Source: an uncultured Collinsella sp.
GTDB lineage: Bacteria; Actinomycetota; Coriobacteriia; Coriobacteriales; Coriobacteriaceae
Direction of reading: 5' to 3'
Assembly (NCBI GenBank): GCA_900544205.1
Contig: UQUG01000010.1
Location: forward strand, 1 to 39,351
DNA length: 39,351 nucleotides
The notes beneath the pieces are model-generated. The model did no database searches, was not told the DNA's origin, and worked only from the letters and a program-made list of their open reading frames with translations. Both the position numbers and the translations under genes were made by a program. Shown piece by piece: positions 25,002 to 32,223 of the stretch; position 1 is the stretch's first letter; every line of letters begins with the position of its first letter.

Positions 25002-25079
25002 AGGGTAAGTGTCACATGTCGTGCGGACACATTTGAGTTACCCTACAAATTATTAGATTTGATAGAATGTAGGGTAACT
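25002..25079 (+). promoter_or_regulatory. Operator with a perfect 12-bp inverted repeat before the nucleotidyltransferase module
   Basis: AGTTACCCTACA (25036-25047) and TGTAGGGTAACT (25068-25079) form a perfect 12-bp dyad with a 20-bp AT-rich spacer. A third half-site, AGGGTAA, lies at 25002-25008. TAGAAT (25063-25068) inside the dyad could be the -10 box. The dyad ends 18 nt before the first gene, in the place expected for autorepression by a toxin-antitoxin module. Confidence 0.65.
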
Positions 25080-25097
25080 ACTTGAAAGGGAGGCTCC

Positions 25098-25409
25098 ATG
25101 TCCGTCTTAGAAGATGTCCTAGAAGAGGAATACGCACGCTCGATCCACCTTCTGGGCCTCATGGAGCAGGAAATTGGCCTCCTTCCAAAGGGCAGCATCC
25201 GCATGCGAAACATAAAGGGTCGCGAGTACTGCTACCTCAACTATCGAGTCGGCGACAAGGTCAAAAGTGACTATGTCCCTGCTGCAAAGGTTGATGAGCT
25301 ACGAGCCAAAATCGAACGTCGAAGGGCTCTTGTGACCGCCATCAGAGAACAGAAGCAATCTCAAAAGCAAATCATACGTGCGTTGGGAAGGATACCGAAT
25401 GCCGACTGA
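25098..25409 (+). CDS. Small helical protein, putative antitoxin partner of the nucleotidyltransferase
   Basis: A 103-residue charged protein. Residues 30-65 contain a beta-hairpin-like segment (GSIRMRNIKGREYCYLNYRVGDKVKSDYV), and the C-terminal half (68-100) is a basic helix rich in Glu, Arg and Gln. Proteins with this REYxYLxYR…GKVKS pattern often lie upstream of nucleotidyltransferase-fold toxins; I assign the role by this context and not by a measured match. Start ATG at 25098 after GGGAGG. It overlaps the next gene by 11 nt. Confidence 0.65.
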   Translation: MSVLEDVLEEEYARSIHLLGLMEQEIGLLPKGSIRMRNIKGREYCYLNYRVGDKVKSDYVPAAKVDELRAKIERRRALVTAIREQKQSQKQIIRALGRIPNAD

Positions 25410-26061
25410 GCAGCAACAAGCTTTCTCAAAAGTACTTGACCTGGTCGAGGAAGCAGGATGCATAGAGCACGTTGTCCTCATCGGGTCTTGGGCGGAATTT
25501 GCCTACAGAGAAGCCGATGTACTTCCAGGCTTTTGCCCAAATATCAAAACAATGGATGTCGACTTCCTCGTTCGAAACCTGCGACGCCCCAGTCCAGCGG
25601 CGCGCCTGACCGCCCTTGCAAAAGAACGAGGTTTCTTTGTCGAATCCGATCGCATGACCGGAACAACAAAGTTGCTAGATATTACCGGCCTTGAAGTTGA
25701 ATTTCTCATCAGAAAAATGGGTGAGGGAAAAGAGCCTGCTCTCAAGACGAACATCGGGGTGACGGCCCAAGCTCTATGGCACATGGACGTCATTCTGAAA
25801 AACACCATCGACGTGCGCTGTCTGAACCACATTGTGACCGTTCCGACCCCTGAGGCTTATGCGATCCACAAGATGACAATCAACGGCGAACGCGGCAAAA
25901 AGGCCGAGAAGGACGCCCATGCCGTAGAAAACATGCTTCCGCTGTTAGACGAGGAAAAGTTCGCCATAGTATTCAGCTCGTTACCTAAAAAAGAGAAAGC
26001 AAGGGTCCGTGCGTTTGCAGAAACCCATGGCGTTGCAGAGCATATCTTGGGAATCGCCTAG
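25399..26061 (+). CDS. Nucleotidyltransferase-fold protein, putative toxin (AbiEii-like)
   Basis: A 220-residue protein with the nucleotidyltransferase signature, GSW at residues 29-31 and DVDFLV at 53-58. An unusually long insert (22 residues) lies between the Gly-Ser and the Asp-x-Asp. A third acidic strand (LEVEFLI, about 97-103) provides the further metal ligand. The C-terminal part (TPEAYAIHKMTINGERGKKAEKDAHAVENM) resembles the helix of AbiEii/AbiGii-type proteins. Such enzymes modify tRNA or other targets with nucleotides, or inactivate small molecules; the toxin role is inferred from the overlapping small gene and the shared operator. ATG at 25399, with GGAAGGA upstream. Its TAG stop overlaps the opposite gene's stop in CTAG. 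Confidence 0.72.
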   Translation: MPTEQQQAFSKVLDLVEEAGCIEHVVLIGSWAEFAYREADVLPGFCPNIKTMDVDFLVRNLRRPSPAARLTALAKERGFFVESDRMTGTTKLLDITGLEVEFLIRKMGEGKEPALKTNIGVTAQALWHMDVILKNTIDVRCLNHIVTVPTPEAYAIHKMTINGERGKKAEKDAHAVENMLPLLDEEKFAIVFSSLPKKEKARVRAFAETHGVAEHILGIA

Positions 26062-26411
26062 GACGTTGGCGGGCAACATGTTGGGCAGGGCGTCTTGCCT
26101 CGTTTGAGTGCGGTCGCTAATGGCACGCTTGTTTTAATAGCGTTCCGGGGAAGGCTTTTGCATCCCGCACGATGATAAATCTTGCCGTTCTTGGTAACGA
26201 TTACCTTGATTTTTGAGGCATCTACGCTGCGAGGCTCGATGGGCGCGGCCACCTCTAGAGGAACCGATGCCGTTTTCCAAGGCTTGCTTCTCGAAAAACC
26301 AGAATCGCGGTATCGATTAATGTAGCCGTCAAAGCACCCGTCGAACAGCAGCCCCGTTGCCAGGCCCGCCATGAATCCGCAAGCAATCGCGGCCTCTCCT
26401 CTAATTTGCAT
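26058..26411 (-). CDS. Membrane-anchored protein with a Cys/His motif
   Basis: A 117-residue protein. An N-terminal hydrophobic segment (about residues 7-22) is followed by a linker. The C-terminal domain reads VTKNGKIYHRAGCKSL…PCPTC. The pattern Y-H-x-x-x-C … A … PCxxC resembles the small metal-binding domain seen fused to nucleases and Ada-like proteins; it probably holds zinc, but the function is unknown. Start ATG at 26411 with AAGGAGG and 6 nt spacing; the frame extends further but without support. Its 3' end overlaps the convergent nucleotidyltransferase gene by 4 nt. Confidence 0.65.
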   Translation of the reverse strand: MQIRGEAAIACGFMAGLATGLLFDGCFDGYINRYRDSGFSRSKPWKTASVPLEVAAPIEPRSVDASKIKVIVTKNGKIYHRAGCKSLPRNAIKTSVPLATALKRGKTPCPTCCPPTS

Positions 26412-26444
26412 ATGTCCCTCCTTAATCAATCTCGAAGGTGAAAG

Positions 26445-26485
26445 TGGCGCGCTCCGCAGAGCCCATGCCCTTGCGGTGCGCGCCA
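26445..26485 (-). terminator. Probable terminator of the surface protein gene
   Basis: An interrupted 13-bp stem: TGGCGCGC (26445-26452) with GCGCGCCA (26478-26485), and inside it CCGCA with TGCGG. The minus-strand tail is only CTTTCACC, so this is a strong hairpin with a weak T-run. It starts 22 nt after the stop. Confidence 0.5.
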
Positions 26486-26507
26486 AAAACAGCGCGCTTC
26501 CCTGTCC

Positions 26508-29500
26508 CTAACGGATCAGCTGGCGGCGCTTATCGGACAGGAATACGCCGGCGGCCACCAGGACCGCGCCGCCGATCACGAAGGTCTCACCCAGCAGCTC
26601 GGACGCATCGCCCGTGGCGGGCATCGCCGTCTGCCAAGTCGTGGCCTCGGTCTTTGCCTCCGCATGCTTGGCCTGATACGTAACTTGCGTGACGGGCTGG
26701 GTCTGCTCGCCGTTTCCGCGGTCGGCGGCCTCTTGGCGAGCGATCTCGGCGTTAAGCTCGGCAATAGCCTGGTCGAGTTCGGCCTTGGCGGCGGTATAGT
26801 TGGCAAGCGCCTCCAGGTAGGCAGGTGCCACAGCATCCGTCGCAGCTGCGGCGTCATCGAGTTCGGCCTTGGCGGTCGCGGCGCGCTCGGCGGCATCGTG
26901 AGCTGCGGCGATCTTAGCGTTGAGCGCCTCGTCTGCATCGTCAGCGCTGCCGTTGACGATGGCTTCGGCAAGATTGATCCTGCGCAGACGGGTGACCGCG
27001 GCGGCAGAGGCATCGCGGGCGGCGGCCGCATCCGTCACGGCATCGTCAGCCTCCACCAAGTCGTACTCGGCATCGCTCACGGCCATCTCCGCAGCATCAA
27101 GCGCAGCATCGGCAGCGAGCTTGTCCTCAGTAGCCCTGGAAAGTGCTGCAGCGGCATTCTTAAGCTGGGAGGCACGCGCGGCAGCTGCATCAGACATTGC
27201 CTGAGCCGTTGTCGCGGCAGTGCCAGCATCGCTCGCAGCCTGCTGGGCCATATCGAGCTCCGCCTGAGCGCCAGCAGCATCGATGGCTGCCTGATCGGCA
27301 TCGCCCTGGGCGACAGCAAGTTCAGCCTCCGCCTCACGCTGATTGGCACGTGCGTCTTCGAGCGTAGACGATGCCGCATCAAACGCACGCTGAGCAGCAG
27401 CGATATCGGCCGAATACGCCGCCAGCTCATCCTGGGCCGCGGCAAGTGCATCCTGCTTGTCGCCGACACCGACACGAGCGGCATCCAGTGCGCGCTTGGC
27501 AGCAGCCACCTTGCCCTTGGCAATGTCGAGCTCGCCAGACTTGGCGGCCACGGCGTCCTGAGCCGCCGCAACTGCGGCGTTGGCAGCGCTCAAATCGGCG
27601 CGGGCATCGCTGACAGCACGCGCGGCGACGTCAGCTGCAGCCTGCTTTTGCTCCACAGAAGCCTGAGCCTCCGAGACCTTGGCAGTCGCGACATCAACGT
27701 CAGCGACAGCGCGCTCAACCTGAGCTTGCTTTGCCGCAACGGTCTGCGATGCTGCGTCCACCTTGTTGCCGGCATCGTCGGCAACGCCCTGCGCCGTAGC
27801 AAGCTCCTTGCGTGCCGTGTCAACGCCCTGCTCGGGATTTGCCAGAGAGTCGCACCACGCGTTCAGCGCAGCCTCATACTCAGCAACCGTCATCGGATTG
27901 GCGGCATTCGTGTACCATCCTCCAGACATAGAGAACGTCTGCGCCTGCGTAAGCCAACGGTTCATCGTCCCGCGCGTGCAAACCCCCATGCCCGTCACGG
28001 TGTAATCGGGATCGATCACATTCATGTAGTGACCGACTGTATGCACGTTCCCGCCATGCGCGGCAACGTAGCGGTCCACTTCATCACCATGCTGACGATA
28101 AAAATCGAAAGCAGCCTTTCCCCTAAGGCCCGTCGCCCCCAGCGTAGCCGCAGCGCGGTCAAAGACAGCCTTTTCCTGATCGACCCACTGGATGAACGGA
28201 TCGCTTCCGTAGTTCCACGCCACGTTTTCGCCCACGTTGAACTGCTGAGCATGGGCAACCTTGGTGTCGGAATAGTTCGCGTCGGCAATGGCAGTCGCCA
28301 TCATGCTGTACGTCACCTTGAGCTCACTCAAGCCGACGCTCTTGCGGTACTCGTTGCACGCCTTGAGCCACACAATCGCTTGCTTCATGTTGGTCAGACT
28401 CGTCGCGTCAACTTCCTCGCCCACCTTGGTAAGGCTGGCATATTTGCAGTTGAGGATCAGGTCCGCCGCATCGTCGGCACCCACGCTCTTAAAGAACGCA
28501 ATAGCACCCTGGCGGTAGTTTTCCGCCGAGGCGTTCGCCGTAGCCTGGGCAGCGTCGAGCTTGGCCTGCGCCTGTGCCACAGCCTGATCGGCCTGCTGCT
28601 TTTGAGCCTTTGCCTGGTCGAGCGCCTTGCCGGCAGCGTTCTTCTCGTCCTTAGCGGCCGAGAGCTTGGCCTGGGCATCGGCCAGCGCCGCGAGCGCACT
28701 GGCATGATCGGTCTTGGCCTGACCGAGGGCGGTGTCTGCCGCGGTCGCAGTAGCCGTGGCAGCGTCCAACTTGGACTGCGCATCAGCCGCAGTCTGCTGC
28801 TGGACGGCGAGCGCCTGCTGAGCAGCCTGCACCTCACCCTCGGCAGTGGTCACTTCCTGCGAGGCAGCAGCGAGTTCGCCCTCGCGCTGCGCCTGCACTG
28901 ACTTGGCGGCGTCCAGCGTGGCAGCGGCGGCGTCCACCTTGGCCTTGGCAGCCTCGTACTCCGGGCCCGCCGCACCCTGCTCGGCTCGATCCAAATCTGC
29001 CTTGGCAGCGTCATAGCTCGCCTGAGCGGCATTCACATCCGTATCGGCCGCATCCTTTGCCTGCTGAGCTGCCGAAAGCTTGTCCTGTGTGTCCTGCTTT
29101 TTAGCCGCGGCGGCGTCAGCGGCAGCCTGGGCATCCACGAGCCTAGCCTGAGCGTCAGCCGCCTGCTGCGTGGCCTGAGCCAGCTCGCTCGCAGCCTGAT
29201 CAGCTGCAGCCTGGGCAGCGGCCACGGCCTCGGGCGTGGCATCGGATGCGGCAGCCTGAGCAGCCTCAAGCGCAGCCTGAGCATCGTCTGACGCCTTCTG
29301 GGCGGTGGCCAGAGCTTCGTCCTTGTCCGCCAGGTTCTTCTTAGCGGCACCAAGCGCAGCCTGAGCGTCCTCAAGCGTCTTCACATCCGCATCGACCTTG
29401 TCCTGCGCAGCGCCCATCTGCTTTTCCAGCTCGGTCGAAGCCGCAGAAGTGGCAGCGTCGCTTGCACCATGGGCCGCGTCGTAGGCACCCTGCGCCTGCT

Positions 29501-29858
29501 GCTGGTTGGCAGCGGCAGCGTCGTAAGGAGCGGCGGCTGCTTCCAGATCGGCCTTGGCGGCAGCGGCCTTAGCACGAGCCGCATCGACCGCAGCCTGCAG
29601 GTTGGCGACCTTCTGCGCCGCCGACACCGTGCCCGCGCCAGTACTAGCAGCGGCCGCGCTCGTCAACGGAGACAGCACCGCAGCCGGCTTCCCAGTAGCG
29701 TCGGCACCGTTCGCGCCCTGTGCCACCGCGGTCAGTGGAGACAGCAGCGACCCGCCCGTCATGGCGATCGTCGCCGCGGCAACCGTCGCTATGCGCCCGG
29801 CGGCCTTCGCCTTACCCACAGCGCCGCCATTGATGTTCTTATTCACGTTCTTGCTCAT
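26508..29858 (-). CDS. Large wall-anchored coiled-coil protein with a central CAP domain
   Basis: A 1116-residue surface protein. An N-terminal signal peptide (residues about 10-45) is followed by an alanine-rich coiled coil to residue 440. A CAP/SCP domain (about 443-670) holds HAQQFNVGENVAWN and GHYMNVIDPDY, with HTVGH. A second coiled coil runs to about 1040. The C-terminus has MPATGD, a hydrophobic segment (VIGGAVLVAAGVFL) and KRR, i.e. a sortase signal with Met in place of the leading Leu. The helices are extended Ala/Asp/Gln heptads that probably form long stalks presenting the CAP domain. ATG at 29858, AAGGAA upstream. CAP proteins have diverse roles; here host contact or adhesion is plausible. 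The strong Ala bias creates a 745-codon frame on the other strand that is not a gene. Confidence 0.9.
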   Translation of the reverse strand: MSKNVNKNINGGAVGKAKAAGRIATVAAATIAMTGGSLLSPLTAVAQGANGADATGKPAAVLSPLTSAAAASTGAGTVSAAQKVANLQAAVDAARAKAAAAKADLEAAAAPYDAAAANQQQAQGAYDAAHGASDAATSAASTELEKQMGAAQDKVDADVKTLEDAQAALGAAKKNLADKDEALATAQKASDDAQAALEAAQAAASDATPEAVAAAQAAADQAASELAQATQQAADAQARLVDAQAAADAAAAKKQDTQDKLSAAQQAKDAADTDVNAAQASYDAAKADLDRAEQGAAGPEYEAAKAKVDAAAATLDAAKSVQAQREGELAAASQEVTTAEGEVQAAQQALAVQQQTAADAQSKLDAATATATAADTALGQAKTDHASALAALADAQAKLSAAKDEKNAAGKALDQAKAQKQQADQAVAQAQAKLDAAQATANASAENYRQGAIAFFKSVGADDAADLILNCKYASLTKVGEEVDATSLTNMKQAIVWLKACNEYRKSVGLSELKVTYSMMATAIADANYSDTKVAHAQQFNVGENVAWNYGSDPFIQWVDQEKAVFDRAAATLGATGLRGKAAFDFYRQHGDEVDRYVAAHGGNVHTVGHYMNVIDPDYTVTGMGVCTRGTMNRWLTQAQTFSMSGGWYTNAANPMTVAEYEAALNAWCDSLANPEQGVDTARKELATAQGVADDAGNKVDAASQTVAAKQAQVERAVADVDVATAKVSEAQASVEQKQAAADVAARAVSDARADLSAANAAVAAAQDAVAAKSGELDIAKGKVAAAKRALDAARVGVGDKQDALAAAQDELAAYSADIAAAQRAFDAASSTLEDARANQREAEAELAVAQGDADQAAIDAAGAQAELDMAQQAASDAGTAATTAQAMSDAAAARASQLKNAAAALSRATEDKLAADAALDAAEMAVSDAEYDLVEADDAVTDAAAARDASAAAVTRLRRINLAEAIVNGSADDADEALNAKIAAAHDAAERAATAKAELDDAAAATDAVAPAYLEALANYTAAKAELDQAIAELNAEIARQEAADRGNGEQTQPVTQVTYQAKHAEAKTEATTWQTAMPATGDASELLGETFVIGGAVLVAAGVFLSDKRRQLIR

Positions 29859-29979
29859 TGCCGATTCCTTCCCACGATGAGCTGATGTCTGACACACATA
29901 GTCGATCTAACGTGCCCCGCTAAAAAGAGGTGATAACGGGGTAATTAAATCGGAGGAGTTGGAGACAAGCCCACATCCA

Positions 29980-30174
29980 TCAGCGGATGCCGAGCTCATA
30001 CTCTCGCTCGCGCTCAATATCATTCAGGTACTCATAATCTTCGGAGCTAAGCTCTAAATCATCTTGAGCGAACATGTAGTTCTCAGCCTTAGAACAAATA
30101 CTGTAACCGCAGATGGTATTGAAATCGATATGGTCGGTATTGTCGTTGTAAAGGGGGAAAATTCTGCTGGTCAT
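29980..30174 (-). CDS. Small acidic protein of unknown function next to the DdmDE-like operon
   Basis: A 64-residue protein, strongly acidic in its C-terminal half (DDLELSSEDYEYLNDIEREREYELGIR), with three Asn and two Cys in the N-terminal half. Two starts compete, TTG at 30180 and ATG at 30174; GAGAGG is 9 nt before the ATG. A strong promoter lies 80 nt upstream. I do not recognise it. Its lower GC content than most neighbours suggests acquisition. Confidence 0.6.
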   Translation of the reverse strand: MTSRIFPLYNDNTDHIDFNTICGYSICSKAENYMFAQDDLELSSEDYEYLNDIEREREYELGIR

Positions 30175-30215
30175 GCTCAAATACCTCTCAACATAAACTG
30201 AAAACTCGTTTGCTT

Positions 30216-30232
30216 GGTCTCTTTTTGAGACC
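30216..30232. promoter_or_regulatory. Hairpin in the leader of the small acidic gene
   Basis: GGTCTC (30216-30221), five T, GAGACC (30227-30232). It lies in the transcribed leader downstream of the promoter at 30255-30283. It has no T-run after the stem, so it may be a leader structure or an operator. Confidence 0.4.
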
Positions 30233-30254
30233 CCATCTGATGTGCTATAGCTGC

Positions 30255-30283
30255 AGTATATGTTCTCCCCTTTTACAATGCAA
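30255..30283 (-). promoter_or_regulatory. Promoter of the small acidic gene
   Basis: On the minus strand, TTGCAT (complement of 30278-30283) is separated by exactly 17 nt from TATACT (complement of 30255-30260). Transcription would start near 30248 and give a leader of about 75 nt. Confidence 0.6.
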
Positions 30284-30327
30284 GCATAATTTCAAAAAGT
30301 TCTAGGAGCGATAATTGCGCAACACCA

Positions 30328-32223
30328 TCACTTGCCGCCACCGCCATCCCCCACCGCGCCCTCACGCGCAGCGCACTCGTTGAGATACTTGACCGGAATC
30401 GGCCACCTGGAGGGAGCTCCGTAGCGCGAAAGCCCCACATTGACCAGCTGAACCAGCAGCTCGGACAGATCATCACCTTCGAGCACCTCAATCGAGCGTA
30501 CATGGATCGCCGTTGCCACATCCTCTTTGGTGCCGTTGTTGACTCCGACAAAGTAGCAGGTCATCCCTGCGCGTTCGAACGTTCCAATGCCGTAATAGGG
30601 CGAGTTGTAACTCTCGAAAAACTCCTTCTTACGACCCGCCTTACCCGTAAGCTGGTAATCGCGCACCAAGTTCACGAAGTCGCTAGAGAAGGTCGTCAAG
30701 CCCGTATCCCGCACGCGTGCGAGCATAGCGCGTCCGTCCGCCCGCACGTCAAAGATATAGGCGTCCTTGTCGAGCTTACCCTCGGCCGTCAGCAGCTCAA
30801 GCTCCATCTCGTCCACGAGACCGTCCTCGATCGGATGTGAGGCGTAGTCCATGGCCCCGTCCGCACCGATCGTCAACGTCGCAAGGCGCCCATCCAGCTC
30901 AACCTTATCCTTCTCCTTGCGCGCAACATTGGCCACGCCGCAGACCGTCACCGACCCAACGCCAAAAGAGCCAAGGTCAAACGCCCTCACCCGTCCGTCG
31001 GCAACATCTTGCTTAACCAGCAGCTCTTTGAGCATGGCCCCCAGGATCCCCTCCTGTGCGCCGCGCACCTTTGCATTCGACGCCGCCTTAAACAGCGGCT
31101 CGCACACATCCGGCGTCACATGCTGTTCCACCACCCCAGCGTGCAGGGCATAGCCATCGTTCTCGGCAACCTCGTTAGGCACAACAACCAGATTCCAAGC
31201 CAACGGATCAGCAACTCTGCCGTCATACGACGCGCGCACATCCCAGGAGGTATCGCTGAGTCGATCGGCGAGTTTGCGCGCGACCCCGGCAAGCCCTTTG
31301 CGCGCAAACGACACCACGACCCGCTGCCCCACCAAACGTTCCGCAACCACGCGGGCATATTGCTCGCTTTTCAAAACCTCGTAGAAGCTCTTACGCGGAT
31401 ACTCTCTGAGCGACACCTGGGCAAAATCGCTGTACCGACGCTCAAGAATCTGCAGCTCTCGGTACAGGATGCCCTTCTTGGTATAGGCGACCTTTTCCGC
31501 TTGGGCCGAAAACGTAAGATCACGGCGCTTGGACGGCTTATCGCCCTTGGCGCGGCGCAGGATGCACTCGTCACGTTGTCCGTGAGCCAGCACCACCGAA
31601 GCCACGGGCGACAGCCTGTAACCAACCTGGCTGTTAATCTTCTCGAGCTCCTTCTTGTCGCCTGCCGCACGACCGATGAGCACCCGTCGCTTGGTAAACG
31701 TTCGGATCTTAAGTTCGAAGGTGCAATCCTCGTTGATAACGGTCTCGACCGTCTCAATCTTGGCAGGGCCCGTTCCAGCTTCCTCAATGGCGTCGCGGCG
31801 AGCACCCTTGGCGCTTACAACATACAAGTGCCCCGTATCATTGGGAATCTCGTCCTCGATCCCCTCAAATTGCGAGCACGAGTTGAACAGCAGACGCAAT
31901 GCGATGTAATCATCCAGCTCGTTCCAATGAGTTTTAATCGGAACCATTTGCTCATGGTCGAGCGAAGCGCTCAGGTCACCCGTCTGCGCGCCCGCCTTGA
32001 CCATCAGAAAGACGCGGTTGTCCTCGAGCTGCGTAAGCGCGACGATCTTACCTGTCTGGCACACATCGGCCATAAAGTTCGCCACGGCATGCTTACCAGC
32101 ATCGCCAACGTTGCACCAAAAGACCGAGTAGCGCTCCTCGGCAGCAGCGGCATCGAGCTGCAGCTTAAACTCAGATACGGCAATGTCTCCCAAGCCACAC
32201 GACTGGTTAGGCTTCGATTGCAC
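30328..32223 (-). CDS. DdmE-like protein (prokaryotic Argonaute-type, apparently inactive PIWI)
   Basis: A 631-residue protein. Residues about 344-400 read like a MID domain (WNLVVVPNEVAENDGYALHAG followed by EQHVTPDVCEPLF, with QHVT at 367-370). Residues about 410-615 read like a PIWI fold, ending SRWPIPVKYLNECAAR, the place of the terminal 'P-P-x-x-Y' motif of Argonautes. The Asp-Glu-Asp-x catalytic pattern is not visible, so slicing is unlikely. I assign DdmE because the upstream, 17-nt overlapping gene matches DdmD; in Vibrio cholerae DdmE uses short DNA guides to mark plasmids and recruits DdmD. GTG start at 32223, with GGAGG 9 nt upstream. The N-terminal 340 residues are not recognised. 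The family call rests on context as much as on sequence. Confidence 0.68.
   Translation of the reverse strand: MQSKPNQSCGLGDIAVSEFKLQLDAAAAEERYSVFWCNVGDAGKHAVANFMADVCQTGKIVALTQLEDNRVFLMVKAGAQTGDLSASLDHEQMVPIKTHWNELDDYIALRLLFNSCSQFEGIEDEIPNDTGHLYVVSAKGARRDAIEEAGTGPAKIETVETVINEDCTFELKIRTFTKRRVLIGRAAGDKKELEKINSQVGYRLSPVASVVLAHGQRDECILRRAKGDKPSKRRDLTFSAQAEKVAYTKKGILYRELQILERRYSDFAQVSLREYPRKSFYEVLKSEQYARVVAERLVGQRVVVSFARKGLAGVARKLADRLSDTSWDVRASYDGRVADPLAWNLVVVPNEVAENDGYALHAGVVEQHVTPDVCEPLFKAASNAKVRGAQEGILGAMLKELLVKQDVADGRVRAFDLGSFGVGSVTVCGVANVARKEKDKVELDGRLATLTIGADGAMDYASHPIEDGLVDEMELELLTAEGKLDKDAYIFDVRADGRAMLARVRDTGLTTFSSDFVNLVRDYQLTGKAGRKKEFFESYNSPYYGIGTFERAGMTCYFVGVNNGTKEDVATAIHVRSIEVLEGDDLSELLVQLVNVGLSRYGAPSRWPIPVKYLNECAAREGAVGDGGGGK

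Noticed and set aside
26664..28901. 745-codon plus-strand frame opposite the coiled-coil protein
   Set aside because: It arises from the regular Ala/Gln/Asp codon pattern of the real gene. It has no ribosome binding site and no domain, and its composition is unlike any protein.
30273..30551. 92-codon minus-strand frame over the DdmE-like 3' end
   Set aside because: It overlaps the C-terminal coding part of the DdmE-like gene in another frame; the promoter at 30255-30283 and the stop of the main gene explain the region.
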